Positions 8,252-15,716 of a stretch of 32,489 nt of DNA are shown piece by piece. Positions within the stretch are counted from its first letter, which is position 1; each line of letters opens with the position of its first letter. The DNA is taken from NCBI RefSeq assembly GCF_003859805.1, contig NZ_RQZG01000023.1:1-32489 (forward strand), in the 5' to 3' direction. The stretch is from Arachnia propionica. GTDB taxonomy: Bacteria > Actinomycetota > Actinomycetes > Propionibacteriales > Propionibacteriaceae. The translations under genes and the position numbers were made by a program. Under the pieces are notes generated by a model. The model was not told where the DNA came from, searched no databases, and was given only the letters and a program-made list of their open reading frames with translations.

Positions 8252-9402
8252 ATGGGTGTGTCGGTCACCATCGTCCCGGAGGTGCTCTCCTGGGCGGTGG
8301 AGCGAAGTGGCCGAAGTGTCGAGGAGCTCGAGCGTGGTGACCTGCGTGTCTCGGACTGGCTGTCCGGGGCGAAGCAGCCCACGCTGACCCAGATGGAGCA
8401 GTTCGCCAGGAGGACGGGGATTCCGGTGGGGATGCTGCTGCTGCCACAGCGTCCTCGGTTCACCCTGCCGGTCCCGGACTTCCGCGCCGGGATCAGGGGA
8501 AAGCTGGCAGAGCCGAGTGCTGATCTGGCTGCGGTGCTGCGGATGAGCCAGCAGCGGCAGGCATGGTTCATCGACCATGCGGAGTCCAATGGTCTTCCGC
8601 CAGCGGAGATGGTGGGGGTGGCAGTGGACTGGTCGGTGGAGCGGACGGCGGCGGACATGCGTCGGCGGCTGCATTTCGAGGTGGTGGATCGGCCGCAACG
8701 GGACAGGATTCGCAAGCATCTGGTGCGGGCCTTCGAGGAATTGGGTGGGCTCTGCGTCGTGACCTCGATGGTGGGCAACAACAATCATCGGATGCTGGAT
8801 GTCGGGGAGTTTCGAGGGTTCACGCTGGTGGACCGGGGGCGCCGCTGGTGTTCGTCAATGCCAACCAGACGTCGAACGGGCAGCTGTTCACGCTGGCTCA
8901 CGAGTTCGCCCATGTCTGGCGGGGAAGTAGTGGCATCGGCAACGAGCAGGAGCCTGATGTGAAGGGCGGTGGCCCTGTCGAGCAGTGGTGCAACCAGGTG
9001 GCTGCCGAGTTCCTCGTCCCGTCGAAGGACTTGGAGAAGGTGTGGGTCGAGTACCGCGATCTTCCGCTGCGGGAGCTCCTGGATCGGCTCACGGGACGTT
9101 ACCGGTGCGGCACCGTCGTGGTGCTGTTGGCCATCCACAGGTTGGGGCTGACCCGGTTCACCGACATCGATGCCGAGTACCGGCGTGAGCTGGACTGGCT
9201 GGCGAGTCGTGAACGGACAGCCTCCAAGGAGGGCGGGAACTATTGCCAGGGGCTTCCGCTGAAGATCGGGGAGAGGTTCTCGAAGGCGCTGGTCCAGGAC
9301 ACTCTCGAAGGGCGGACCGAGTTCGCGCAGGCCCTGCGGCTTCTCTCCATGAACCGCACTGCCACCTTTGACCGTTATGCCGAGCATCTGAAGGTGTCGT
9401 GA
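8252..9402 (+). pseudogene. XRE/ImmA-IrrE-type antitoxin gene interrupted by a frameshift
   Basis: Read across one frameshift near 8835-8845, this is a protein of about 380 aa. The N-terminal part (8252 to about 8835) has a degenerate helix-turn-helix region (VSDWLSGAKQPTLTQMEQFARRTGIP), typical of large XRE-family antitoxins. The C-terminal part (about 8840-9402) has the ImmA/IrrE zinc-peptidase motif LAHEFAHVW and VNANQTSNGQLFTLAHEFA. The shift, from frame 2 to frame 1, fits loss of one base in the CGGGGGCGCCG tract; restoring it would rejoin a normal 'FTLVD...APLVFVNA' sequence. The start ATG follows GAGGAGGTGAACAGCC. The stop overlaps the start of a DUF4411 fragment. A sequencing error in the G-tract is the main alternative to true decay. 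Confidence 0.75.
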
Positions 9403-9593
9403 TGTTCCTGCTCGACGCCAACGTGTTCATCGAAGCACACCGGTTCTACCACGCCTTCGATCTGGTACCGAGTTTCTGGGCTTGGCTGGAGAGGCAGTTC
9501 CGCTCCGGGGGTCGGTTCCGGCCAGCGGGTTCGGAAGGAACTGCTCCACATGAAACGAACAGCGTTCTTGACGAACGATGTTCGTTCGCCTAG
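9402..9593 (+). pseudogene. DUF4411 PIN-like toxin, truncated after about 33 residues
   Basis: The first residues, MFLLDANVFIEAHRFYHAFDLVPSFWAWLERQF, match the N-terminus of DUF4411 proteins: PIN-like, with the first acidic residue in LLDANVFI and a characteristic FWxWL block. These genes typically sit immediately after an XRE-ImmA gene as the toxin of a two-gene module. The ATG overlaps the TGA of the preceding gene. Family members run to about 160 aa, but here homology stops near 9500 and the frame drifts into GC-rich sequence, ending at 9593 inside the -10 box of tetR. The toxin is dead, which fits the frameshifted antitoxin upstream. Confidence 0.7.
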
Positions 9594-9596
9594 TGT
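9568..9596 (+). promoter_or_regulatory. tetR promoter with internal operator dyad; leaderless start
   Basis: TTGACG (9568-9573), a 17-base spacer and TAGTGT (9591-9596) form a good sigma-A-type promoter. The ATG at 9603 lies seven bases after the -10 box, so the mRNA should begin on or next to the start codon. Within the spacer a perfect dyad, ACGAAC-GAT-GTTCGT (9571-9585), overlaps the -35. A weaker related dyad, GAACAGCGTTC, lies just upstream (9557-9567). TetR proteins commonly repress themselves at such sites. Confidence 0.7.
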
Positions 9597-9602
9597 GGCC
9601 GC

Positions 9603-10289
9603 ATGACCCATGACCAGCCGCGCTCCCGGAGGGGGCGTCCGGCGAAACCACCTCTCAGCCGGGAAGCGATCCTGCACGAGGCGCGAGACATCGCCCGTAC
9701 TGAAGGGGTGGATGCACTCACCATGCGAGCCTTGGCGCAGCGACTCGACACCGGAGCGGCGGCGCTCTACGTCTACCTCCGGAACCGGGATGAGATCATC
9801 ACCACGCTCTTCGATGAAGCCCTGGCCGAGGTCCCCACTCCGAAAGAGCAGCACTCTTCCTGGCAGGACGAGGTCCTCGAATTCGCTGTCGCCGCCGTCG
9901 ATCAGCTCGCCCGCTGGCCAGGGCTCGCGGCCTCGCAGTTGGGCCGCATCCCCCGTGGACCTGCTGTGTTCGACGCAGTCGAGGCTGTTCTTTCCTGTCT
10001 CACGCGTGGCGGAGTGGACATCCGGCGAGCCGCGCTTGCGGCCGACGGGCTCATGCTCATGATCGTCGCCCACGCCGCTGAACTGGCCGCTGTCACAAGG
10101 ATGCCCGGAACCCTCGAGGACCAGATCGACGCCACTCGAACCGCCATGCAGCGTCTCGACGAGGATCGTCACCCCACCATCCGCGCCAACATCGACGCAC
10201 TGCTCACCCCGAGTCCGGAACAGCGGGTCCGCTGGTCGCTACGGGCCTTCATCAACGGCATCGACGAAACCCCGGTACCTGCGTCCTGA
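9603..10289 (+). CDS. TetR-family transcriptional regulator
   Basis: A 228-aa one-component regulator. Residues 20-65 form the TetR N-terminal helix-turn-helix (SREAILHEARDIARTEGVDALTMRALAQRL, then GAAALYVYLRNRDEII), preceded by a basic arm (RSRRGRPAKPP). The remainder is helical ligand-binding domain and resembles the TetR_C group, including the tail PEQRVRWSLRAFINGI. There is no leader: a TTGACG-N17-TAGTGT promoter positions transcription start at the ATG, with a perfect dyad between the hexamers. The next gene starts 11 bases after the stop and is probably co-transcribed, so the regulator likely controls that small membrane protein and itself. The ligand is unknown. Confidence 0.85.
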   Translation: MTHDQPRSRRGRPAKPPLSREAILHEARDIARTEGVDALTMRALAQRLDTGAAALYVYLRNRDEIITTLFDEALAEVPTPKEQHSSWQDEVLEFAVAAVDQLARWPGLAASQLGRIPRGPAVFDAVEAVLSCLTRGGVDIRRAALAADGLMLMIVAHAAELAAVTRMPGTLEDQIDATRTAMQRLDEDRHPTIRANIDALLTPSPEQRVRWSLRAFINGIDETPVPAS

Positions 10290-10299
10290 AGGAGTGGTG

Positions 10300-10644
10300 A
10301 TGCTGCATCAGATCATTCTCGTGCTCAACACAGTGATCGGACTCGGTGGTGCTGTGTTCGCGCTCGTCGCCTGGGTGCGGCCCGCCGCACTCAATCCGAC
10401 GGCCACGGCCGACCATTTCTACCCGGCCATGTACGCCGTCCGGGCCATACCGCTGGGGATGCTCGCTGTCCTTGCTCCGTTCCTGAACGGCGGCCCGGCG
10501 GCCCCTGCCATTCTCTGGGCGGCTGCGTTCAGCCAGCTCGGCGATGCAGGTCTCGGACTGCATCGCCGCATCTGGGGCATGTGTGGCGGCGGCATCGTCG
10601 CTGCCGGTGTGCACAGTGCTGCTGCACTCATGCTCTCCGGCTGA
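10300..10644 (+). CDS. Small four-helix integral membrane protein of unknown function, co-transcribed with tetR
   Basis: A 114-aa hydrophobic protein with about four predicted transmembrane segments: IILVLNTVIGLGGAVFALVAWV, a segment around IPLGMLAVLAPFL, AAPAILWAAAFSQLGDAG, and CGGGIVAAGVHSAAALML. No catalytic motif is visible. Size and layout resemble small DUF4267-like membrane proteins often found beside TetR regulators, but I do not claim the family. The ATG at 10300 follows AAGGAG with a five-base gap; upstream in-frame GTG codons at 10294 and 10297 overlap that site. It lies 10 bases after tetR and is probably regulated by it. Its stop codon sits in the arm of a hairpin shared with the convergent gene. 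Confidence 0.72.
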   Translation: MLHQIILVLNTVIGLGGAVFALVAWVRPAALNPTATADHFYPAMYAVRAIPLGMLAVLAPFLNGGPAAPAILWAAAFSQLGDAGLGLHRRIWGMCGGGIVAAGVHSAAALMLSG

Positions 10645-10672
10645 GACGGGTGGTCCTGGACCGTTCTCAGCC
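10639..10672. terminator. Bidirectional hairpin embedding the stop codons of both convergent genes
   Basis: The arms GGCTGAGA (10639-10646) and TCTCAGCC (10665-10672) are perfectly complementary. Inside them GGTCC-T-GGACC forms an apical stem. The TGA of the small membrane gene (10642-10644) and the TGA of the minus-strand NlpC gene (10667-10669) occupy equivalent positions in the two arms. There is no strong U-tract on either side, so termination efficiency is uncertain. Confidence 0.6.
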
Positions 10673-11728
10673 GTCGATCCCGGTGTTCGGCAGGCCGGGA
10701 CGTCCGGTCTGGGTCGCTGGGACCGTGTCGGTGGCGGGGGAAGGCGCCGTGCTCGGCGTCGGGGATGCCGACGGCGATCCCGAGGAGGCCGGTGCGGCGG
10801 GTGTCGTGACCGGTGCGGGGGTCGGGGTCGCCCCGTCGCCACCTGCCGGGACCCATTCCGGCCGGGCGACGAAGGTGACGTCCTTGGCCAGTGAGGGGTT
10901 GAGGTCCTCCAGCACCACCCCCAGTCCCTTCGAACGGGCGTGCATCACCTTGCCGTCACCCACGTACAGCGCCGTGTGGTAGATGTTGCCGAAATACGCG
11001 CCGACCTCTCCCCGCTGGACCCGGGAGTTCGAGGCCTCCGGGTTCTGCTGCGAGAAGAACAGGATGTCACCGGGGGCGTACTGCTGGTCCTGGCTGAACC
11101 ACAGGTCACCGTGGGCGTAGAACCAGCTGGCCAGGTTGTTCGCCTGCCAGATCCGGGAGCCCACCGGGTCGTGTCCGAAGTCCACCCAGCGCCCCACCCT
11201 CGTGTTGGAGTCGGCGACATACGTGGTGTGGGAGTAGTCCCACCCGGTGAGGGTCATCCCCAGGAACTGGGAGCAGGTGATGGCATAGGGCCTGCTCGTG
11301 GTGGCGTGGACGTTCACCCCGGACAGCGGTGACTGTCTGGTGGCGTCCCAGGTCAGCTCATTGCCCGCGTCCACAAAGGTCTGCGCCCGTTTCAAGGCAT
11401 CCGCGACGGCGGCCTCGTCGACGGCCCTCGGGGGTGCGGTCGGCAGACTGGTGGGTACTGCCCATCTCTGGTCCGCGAGAGGTATCGAGATCTTGCCCAA
11501 CCGGTCCGAGGGCTGCGTGTCGGCGATCCGGAAGTACATCGCGCCGCCGTCGCCGACCTGCTCCTCACCCCGTGTGGCGACGGTGCCGGACAGCCCCGAG
11601 GCGTTCATGAGGTCCGTGATCGTGTCGACCTTGGAATCCACGGGGGGCAGGGCGTTGGCGGGGGAGCCGATCACTGCGACGGCGACGGCGCCGATGAGTA
11701 CTTTCTTGACTGTCCGGATGGGTACCAT
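10667..11728 (-). CDS. Secreted NlpC/P60-family peptidase ending in LPNTG without an anchor
   Basis: A 353-aa secreted protein. Residues 1-26 are a signal peptide (VKKVLIGAVAVAVIGSPANA). The middle to C-terminal part is an NlpC/P60-like cysteine-peptidase domain with RPYAITCSQFLG (Cys152) and NIYHTALYVGDGKVMHA (His251); such enzymes cut peptidoglycan stem peptides. Residues 297-345 are a Pro/Thr/Ser stalk. The protein ends GRPGLPNTGIDG, so the sortase motif LPNTG is present but the hydrophobic helix and basic tail needed for anchoring are absent. The ATG at 11728 follows AGGAAG by nine bases. Scraps of this gene occur at 6909-7055 and 12704-12800. Spacing between Cys and His is wider than in classical P60 enzymes, so substrate specificity is uncertain. 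Confidence 0.78.
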   Translation of the reverse strand: MVPIRTVKKVLIGAVAVAVIGSPANALPPVDSKVDTITDLMNASGLSGTVATRGEEQVGDGGAMYFRIADTQPSDRLGKISIPLADQRWAVPTSLPTAPPRAVDEAAVADALKRAQTFVDAGNELTWDATRQSPLSGVNVHATTSRPYAITCSQFLGMTLTGWDYSHTTYVADSNTRVGRWVDFGHDPVGSRIWQANNLASWFYAHGDLWFSQDQQYAPGDILFFSQQNPEASNSRVQRGEVGAYFGNIYHTALYVGDGKVMHARSKGLGVVLEDLNPSLAKDVTFVARPEWVPAGGDGATPTPAPVTTPAAPASSGSPSASPTPSTAPSPATDTVPATQTGRPGLPNTGIDG

Positions 11729-11831
11729 CTGGGTCCACTTCCTGGTGAGACTGCTAGGCCGTCGTCAACTTTAGTTACCTGAGGTTCGTCCGGCACGGTG
11801 AGGTGCCCGTTGCGGCCACTGCTCAGAGGAA

Positions 11832-11855
11832 TCAGCCAAAAGGACGACGCCAGGA
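11832..11855 (-). other. Possible vapC 3'-end vestige
   Basis: The minus strand reads SWRRPFG followed by TGA, matching the TWRRPFG end of VapC. The 13 bases GGACGACGCCAGG are identical to the same place in vapC and its second scrap, and the adjacent bases are similar. It is short and may be coincidental. The rest of 11729-11917 shows no gene and probably holds the NlpC-gene promoter, which I could not place. Confidence 0.3.
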
Positions 11856-11917
11856 GTCCCCGTGACCGGGCTGACTTGCCCCTGTGCCTCTCAAAGGTGC
11901 GTGTCTTCGGGCGGGGA

Positions 11918-12583
11918 TCAGTCCTCGAAATAGGGTCGGCTGACCACCATGACCAGGAGGGGGAGGGGGTCGCTGCGAATCACAGCGTCGACGGCCTGGG
12001 TGTCATCGTCGCTGTAGGCATCGTCGCGCGGGTAGATGATCTGGGTGAGATCGTCGGGCAGCCGGATGTCGATGCGCAGCTCGGCGCTGCCGGAGGTGTA
12101 CCAGCCGCTGGTTCCCCACATGTCTTCGGGAGGACGCAGCGCGGAGTGTTCCCCAACGGGTTGGTAGCCGTGTTCGGCGAGGGTTGTGGTCAGTTGGTGG
12201 AAGGCGGCTGGGTCGTTGGGCCATGGGTAGACGGCCACGGCAGCGGTGGCGCAGCTCAGGGTGTAGCCGTGGTGGATCTTCCAGTTGTTCACGCCTTTGG
12301 TGCATCCGTCCAAGGTTCCTCGGGCGCGTGGTTCTCCTGTGATGGGTGTGATCAGTGCATCGAGTTCGTCCTGTTGGGCGGGTAGTGCGGCGAGGGCTTC
12401 TTCACGTGCGGTGACGACGGTGCCCCATGTCGGCTCGGCCTGGGGGCGGATTCCGTCCCAGCCTCCTGCGAACTCCCATGCCACGCGGCCCAGCGGGATC
12501 AGAACCGCGGCGCCGACGATGAGGACCAGGGCAAGGATGAGGCGGCACCAGATCTTCTTGGGGGATCGCGCCTTCTCGGTCAT
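11918..12583 (-). CDS. Membrane-anchored protein of unknown function (intact copy of a duplicated gene)
   Basis: I do not recognise the family. The 221-aa protein has a short basic N-terminus (MTEKARSPKKIW), one transmembrane helix at about residues 13-36 (LILALVLIVGAAVLIPLG) and a soluble region of about 180 residues, predicted to face outward. The most conserved blocks relative to its broken copy at 6139-6801 are GWDGIRPQAEPTW, a cysteine-containing LDGCTKG, WKIHHGYTLSCATA with a second cysteine, PVGEHSALRPP, GWYTSG and SRPYFED. The two cysteines could form a disulfide. The start is the ATG at 12583. It lies between an NlpC/P60 gene and a penicillin-acylase gene, all on the minus strand, which hints at an envelope role; that is inference from context only. 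Confidence 0.7.
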   Translation of the reverse strand: MTEKARSPKKIWCRLILALVLIVGAAVLIPLGRVAWEFAGGWDGIRPQAEPTWGTVVTAREEALAALPAQQDELDALITPITGEPRARGTLDGCTKGVNNWKIHHGYTLSCATAAVAVYPWPNDPAAFHQLTTTLAEHGYQPVGEHSALRPPEDMWGTSGWYTSGSAELRIDIRLPDDLTQIIYPRDDAYSDDDTQAVDAVIRSDPLPLLVMVVSRPYFED

Positions 12584-12703
12584 CGTCGCTCAGCCTTCCG
12601 TATCGTCGTTGACATCGTGGGAGGTCCTGAGACGGATGCTACACGCGCGCCGGTGCAGCGAGGAGGGGAACTCACTCCTCACCCGGGACCCTGAGCTGCC
12701 CCA

Positions 12704-12800
12704 CGACATGGGTGGTGCGGGGTGGGCCCGGCCGGTGAGGATCATCGGGGCGTGGGCCTTCCCCGGACAGCGGCGACCACCGGGTGGCGCCCAGGGTGGT
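12704..12800 (-). pseudogene. Shorter scrap of the NlpC/P60 gene
   Basis: This matches 6909-7055 and, more weakly, 11214-11362 of the intact gene, but lacks about 40 bases present in the first scrap. The gap falls between two copies of a short CATCG-like sequence, as expected for a slippage deletion. The catalytic-Cys codons are lost. It cannot encode a product. Confidence 0.6.
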
Positions 12801-12844
12801 TCAGAGCGCCGGAAAGCAGGGCTGGATCGTGCTCATGTGACGGA

Positions 12845-12943
12845 TCACCCGAAGGGACGACGCCAGGTCAATCCGGGAAAGCGGGCGAAGCCGGGGTCGG
12901 TGGTGATGAACGTGGCTCCGGCCCCGATGGCTGTGGCGGTCAG
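12845..12943 (-). pseudogene. vapC 3' fragment (about 33 codons)
   Basis: This aligns without gaps to the last 100 bases of the intact vapC (7099-7198), with five mismatches by direct count. It starts at the stop codon and ends within AATAIEAG. The preceding 47 bases also match with one mismatch. No vapB or vapC 5' part follows: the sequence passes directly into the 3' end of the acylase gene, whose stop codon lies in this scrap. Confidence 0.85.
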
Positions 12944-15588
12944 GCCGGGCGCAGCACCAGCCGATGCTTCGTCGTCGCCTCGATCGCCTCACGGGTGAAC
13001 GACCACGGGTGTCTGCCGCCCGCCGCCCACGTGGCGAACTGGTCGTCGTAGTGCTTCGACAGCGGATGTCCGGAGACCCCCGACGAGGTGCTCCAGTGGG
13101 CGGCGTCGAGGTCGGCCAGATCCACCGTCATCCGCATCGATCCCCCGCTGATCACCTCGTAGTCGACGCGACCGTCCTTGACCTGGGGGTTGAACCACGA
13201 GGCGTTCGGGGCGTCCCCGGTGCCGCCGACCGGCTGGGAGCCTCGGTTGAAGTACCACCTGACCGGACCCGGGACTCCCTCACCACCCAGGACCTGGTGG
13301 GTCGGGGTCTCGACGTGGACCTTCCCCCAGCTCCACGCACTGTGGTCGGTGCCCAGCTGCGCCGTCAGGTCGGCGTCGGCTGCGGCCCAGGTTTGGCGTA
13401 GGATCGCATCGGCATCCTCCACCCCTGGTGTGGACTGGTCGTCCCACAGCCGATGCCCGGGGTTGCTGACCAGCCACTCCAGGGTGTTCGGCGAGGAGAA
13501 GGTGTACTCCCTGAGTTCGTCGCCCAGCACCTGATCGGCCAGATGGGCGAACAGTGCGGCCATGATCGCGGCCCCCGGCTCCTCGACGGCCATGTGGGCG
13601 CCGTCGTCCAGCCACCCTCGCAGCACCTCCTGCTGCTCCCGCAGCCGGGGATCAGCCAGCTTCACGCTGGTGAAGGCCTTCCCCAACGTCTCGGCGCCGG
13701 GGAAGCGATCCAGCAGCATCACCTGCCACGCCTGCTCCTCACTGATCGGACCGGCCGCGGCCATCCGCACCAGCTCGTCGTACATCGCCTGCGAGCGGTA
13801 CCCGTGGAAGTACCAGCCGTCCAGGAACGGGCCGCTGTCCTTCGGGGTCACCGGCTGGTTGGCCGGGGCGATGATCCCATCCGGTGGGTTGAGCACCGCC
13901 GGCATGTCCTCGGGCGCGTAGAACCCCTGCCAGTCGTAACTGGAGTCCCAGCCGGGCCGCGGCCACCGGCCGTCCGCACCCAGCTGGTCGGCCCCGTGCA
14001 GACCGTGGTTCTGATCCGCCTCCGCCTTGATCGGCCGGATCGGGTGCAACCCGGGGGCCTGGTAGCCGATGTCCCCGGCCGTGGTGGCGAACAGGATGTT
14101 CTGCGCCGGGTCGCTGAACTTCGCGGCCGCGGCCGCGACCCCCGCGGCATCGCTGGCCCGGTTGAGGTCGAAGATGGCCTCGGCGGTGCGGCTGGGAATG
14201 AGTGCCACCCACTGCAGCGCGACGGAGAAGTCCCCCGGGAGGTTCGGGAACCCGGCGAAGTTCGCATCCGGGTTGAGCAGGTCGGAGATGACGGGGCCGT
14301 GCACGGACTCCTTGACCGTCAGTTCCACCGGCTCGCCACCGGCCACCTGGATGGTCTCGGTGCGGGTGGTGTAGGCCAGGCACTTGCCGTCACGCAGGTA
14401 GGCGTTCTCGCCGACGTTGCGCTCCACCACCAGGTCGCTGACATCCCCGCCGAGGTTGGTGAAGGCCCAGGCCAGATCCGGGTTGCGGCCGATCAGCACG
14501 CCCGGCATCCCTGCGAAGGAGAAGCCCTCGACGTCGAAGGTGCAGCCCGCGCCGTCGCCTGTGCAGTGCAGCCCCACCTGGGACCACACCGATGGATGGT
14601 CGATGTCCAGGTGCGGGTCGTTGCCAAGGATTGGTTTGCCGGAGGCGGTGTGCTGTCCGCCGATCACGAAGGAGTTGGACCCGATCCCGTGCCCCTCACC
14701 GAGCGAGCCAGCCACCTTCTTCACCGTCGCCTGCGCCGCCTGCACCGCGTTGGTGAAGGAGTTCGGGGTGGCCCCGGAGGCGACCTCGGCGGCGACCTCC
14801 GGCGGGCAGTCCACCTCCGTCGCCGCCACCTCGGGCAGCGGGAGGGGATCAGCAATGGGGTAGTCGCCGCGGGGGCGCAGATTGCTCACGCCGTCGGCCA
14901 GGACGATGGGTCGGCTGGCGGCCTCGTCGGCGACGGGAAACAGCTCCTCGACGGCGGCGGGGCTGCCCAGCCGCTGCAGTGCGGCCATGTTCCAGGCATC
15001 CATCCCATGGCTGGCGCTGAGGCTGTTCGACATCGCCTTCAGCCAGGCCAGCGAATCGACGGGGGTCCACGGCTCGATCCCGCCGAACGGCACCGTCAGC
15101 CCCAGCACGGTGTACTCGTTGGCGATCTGCCACGGGGCCTTGTCCCGGATGTGGGCGTTCACCCCCGCCGCATAGGCCCCGTACAGGTCACGGGTCTCGT
15201 CGGACAGCTGCTCCCAGTCCTGCTCCGCAACTCGCCTGAACCCCATGGTGCGCACCGCGATGTCGGACTCCTTCCCGCCTTCGCCGACCAGTTCGCTCAG
15301 CCTGCCCGCGGTGATGTGGCGTCTGAGATCCATCTGGAAGAACCGGTCCTGCGCATGGACGAAACCCTGCGCGAACATCAGGTCGCGGTCGCTGGTGGCG
15401 TGGATGTGGGGGACCCCGAGTTCGTCCCGGCGGATGGTCACCTCGCCGCTCAGCCCCGCGAGCCGGAGCTCGCCGTCATACTTCGGCAGGGGAGCGCGGG
15501 CGACGACGACCAGTCCTGCAGTGGCGATGAGCAGCAGCGCGACCACGGTGCAGCCGGTCCCGATCAGCAGACGTTTCAGGGGTTTCAT
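12940..15588 (-). CDS. Penicillin acylase family N-terminal-nucleophile hydrolase
   Basis: An 882-aa precursor of the penicillin/acyl-homoserine-lactone acylase (Ntn hydrolase) family. Residues 1-33 form a membrane anchor or signal segment (LLIGTGCTVVALLLIATAGLVVVA), so it acts outside the membrane. The alpha-chain region includes PHIHATSDRDLMFAQGFVHAQDRFFQMD. Autocatalytic cleavage is expected before Ser304 in GIGSNSFVIGGQHTASGKP, which becomes the beta-chain nucleophile; NDPHL and FTNLGGDVSDLV follow as in the family. Length is normal. The ATG at 15588 follows GAGGAGAACCC. The last codons and stop lie at the junction with a vapC fragment, so the extreme C-terminus may have been rewritten. 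The gene is divergent from the histidine kinase. Its natural substrate (AHLs, N-acyl compounds or others) cannot be read from sequence. Confidence 0.86.
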   Translation of the reverse strand: MKPLKRLLIGTGCTVVALLLIATAGLVVVARAPLPKYDGELRLAGLSGEVTIRRDELGVPHIHATSDRDLMFAQGFVHAQDRFFQMDLRRHITAGRLSELVGEGGKESDIAVRTMGFRRVAEQDWEQLSDETRDLYGAYAAGVNAHIRDKAPWQIANEYTVLGLTVPFGGIEPWTPVDSLAWLKAMSNSLSASHGMDAWNMAALQRLGSPAAVEELFPVADEAASRPIVLADGVSNLRPRGDYPIADPLPLPEVAATEVDCPPEVAAEVASGATPNSFTNAVQAAQATVKKVAGSLGEGHGIGSNSFVIGGQHTASGKPILGNDPHLDIDHPSVWSQVGLHCTGDGAGCTFDVEGFSFAGMPGVLIGRNPDLAWAFTNLGGDVSDLVVERNVGENAYLRDGKCLAYTTRTETIQVAGGEPVELTVKESVHGPVISDLLNPDANFAGFPNLPGDFSVALQWVALIPSRTAEAIFDLNRASDAAGVAAAAAKFSDPAQNILFATTAGDIGYQAPGLHPIRPIKAEADQNHGLHGADQLGADGRWPRPGWDSSYDWQGFYAPEDMPAVLNPPDGIIAPANQPVTPKDSGPFLDGWYFHGYRSQAMYDELVRMAAAGPISEEQAWQVMLLDRFPGAETLGKAFTSVKLADPRLREQQEVLRGWLDDGAHMAVEEPGAAIMAALFAHLADQVLGDELREYTFSSPNTLEWLVSNPGHRLWDDQSTPGVEDADAILRQTWAAADADLTAQLGTDHSAWSWGKVHVETPTHQVLGGEGVPGPVRWYFNRGSQPVGGTGDAPNASWFNPQVKDGRVDYEVISGGSMRMTVDLADLDAAHWSTSSGVSGHPLSKHYDDQFATWAAGGRHPWSFTREAIEATTKHRLVLRPA

Positions 15589-15716
15589 GGGTTCTCCTCA
15601 CGGGTTCTGCTGACGACGTTACGGAGGGTGTCGCCGTCGTACATCGGCCGGGTGGCCTGAATCTTCTCCGCCAGGTGGGGGATGCGGGATCAGGGATCTT
15701 CAGTAGGTTTCACGGT

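Noticed and set aside
13453-15660. 735-codon plus-strand ORF opposite the acylase
   Set aside because: Antisense shadow of the acylase; no binding site or recognisable motif.
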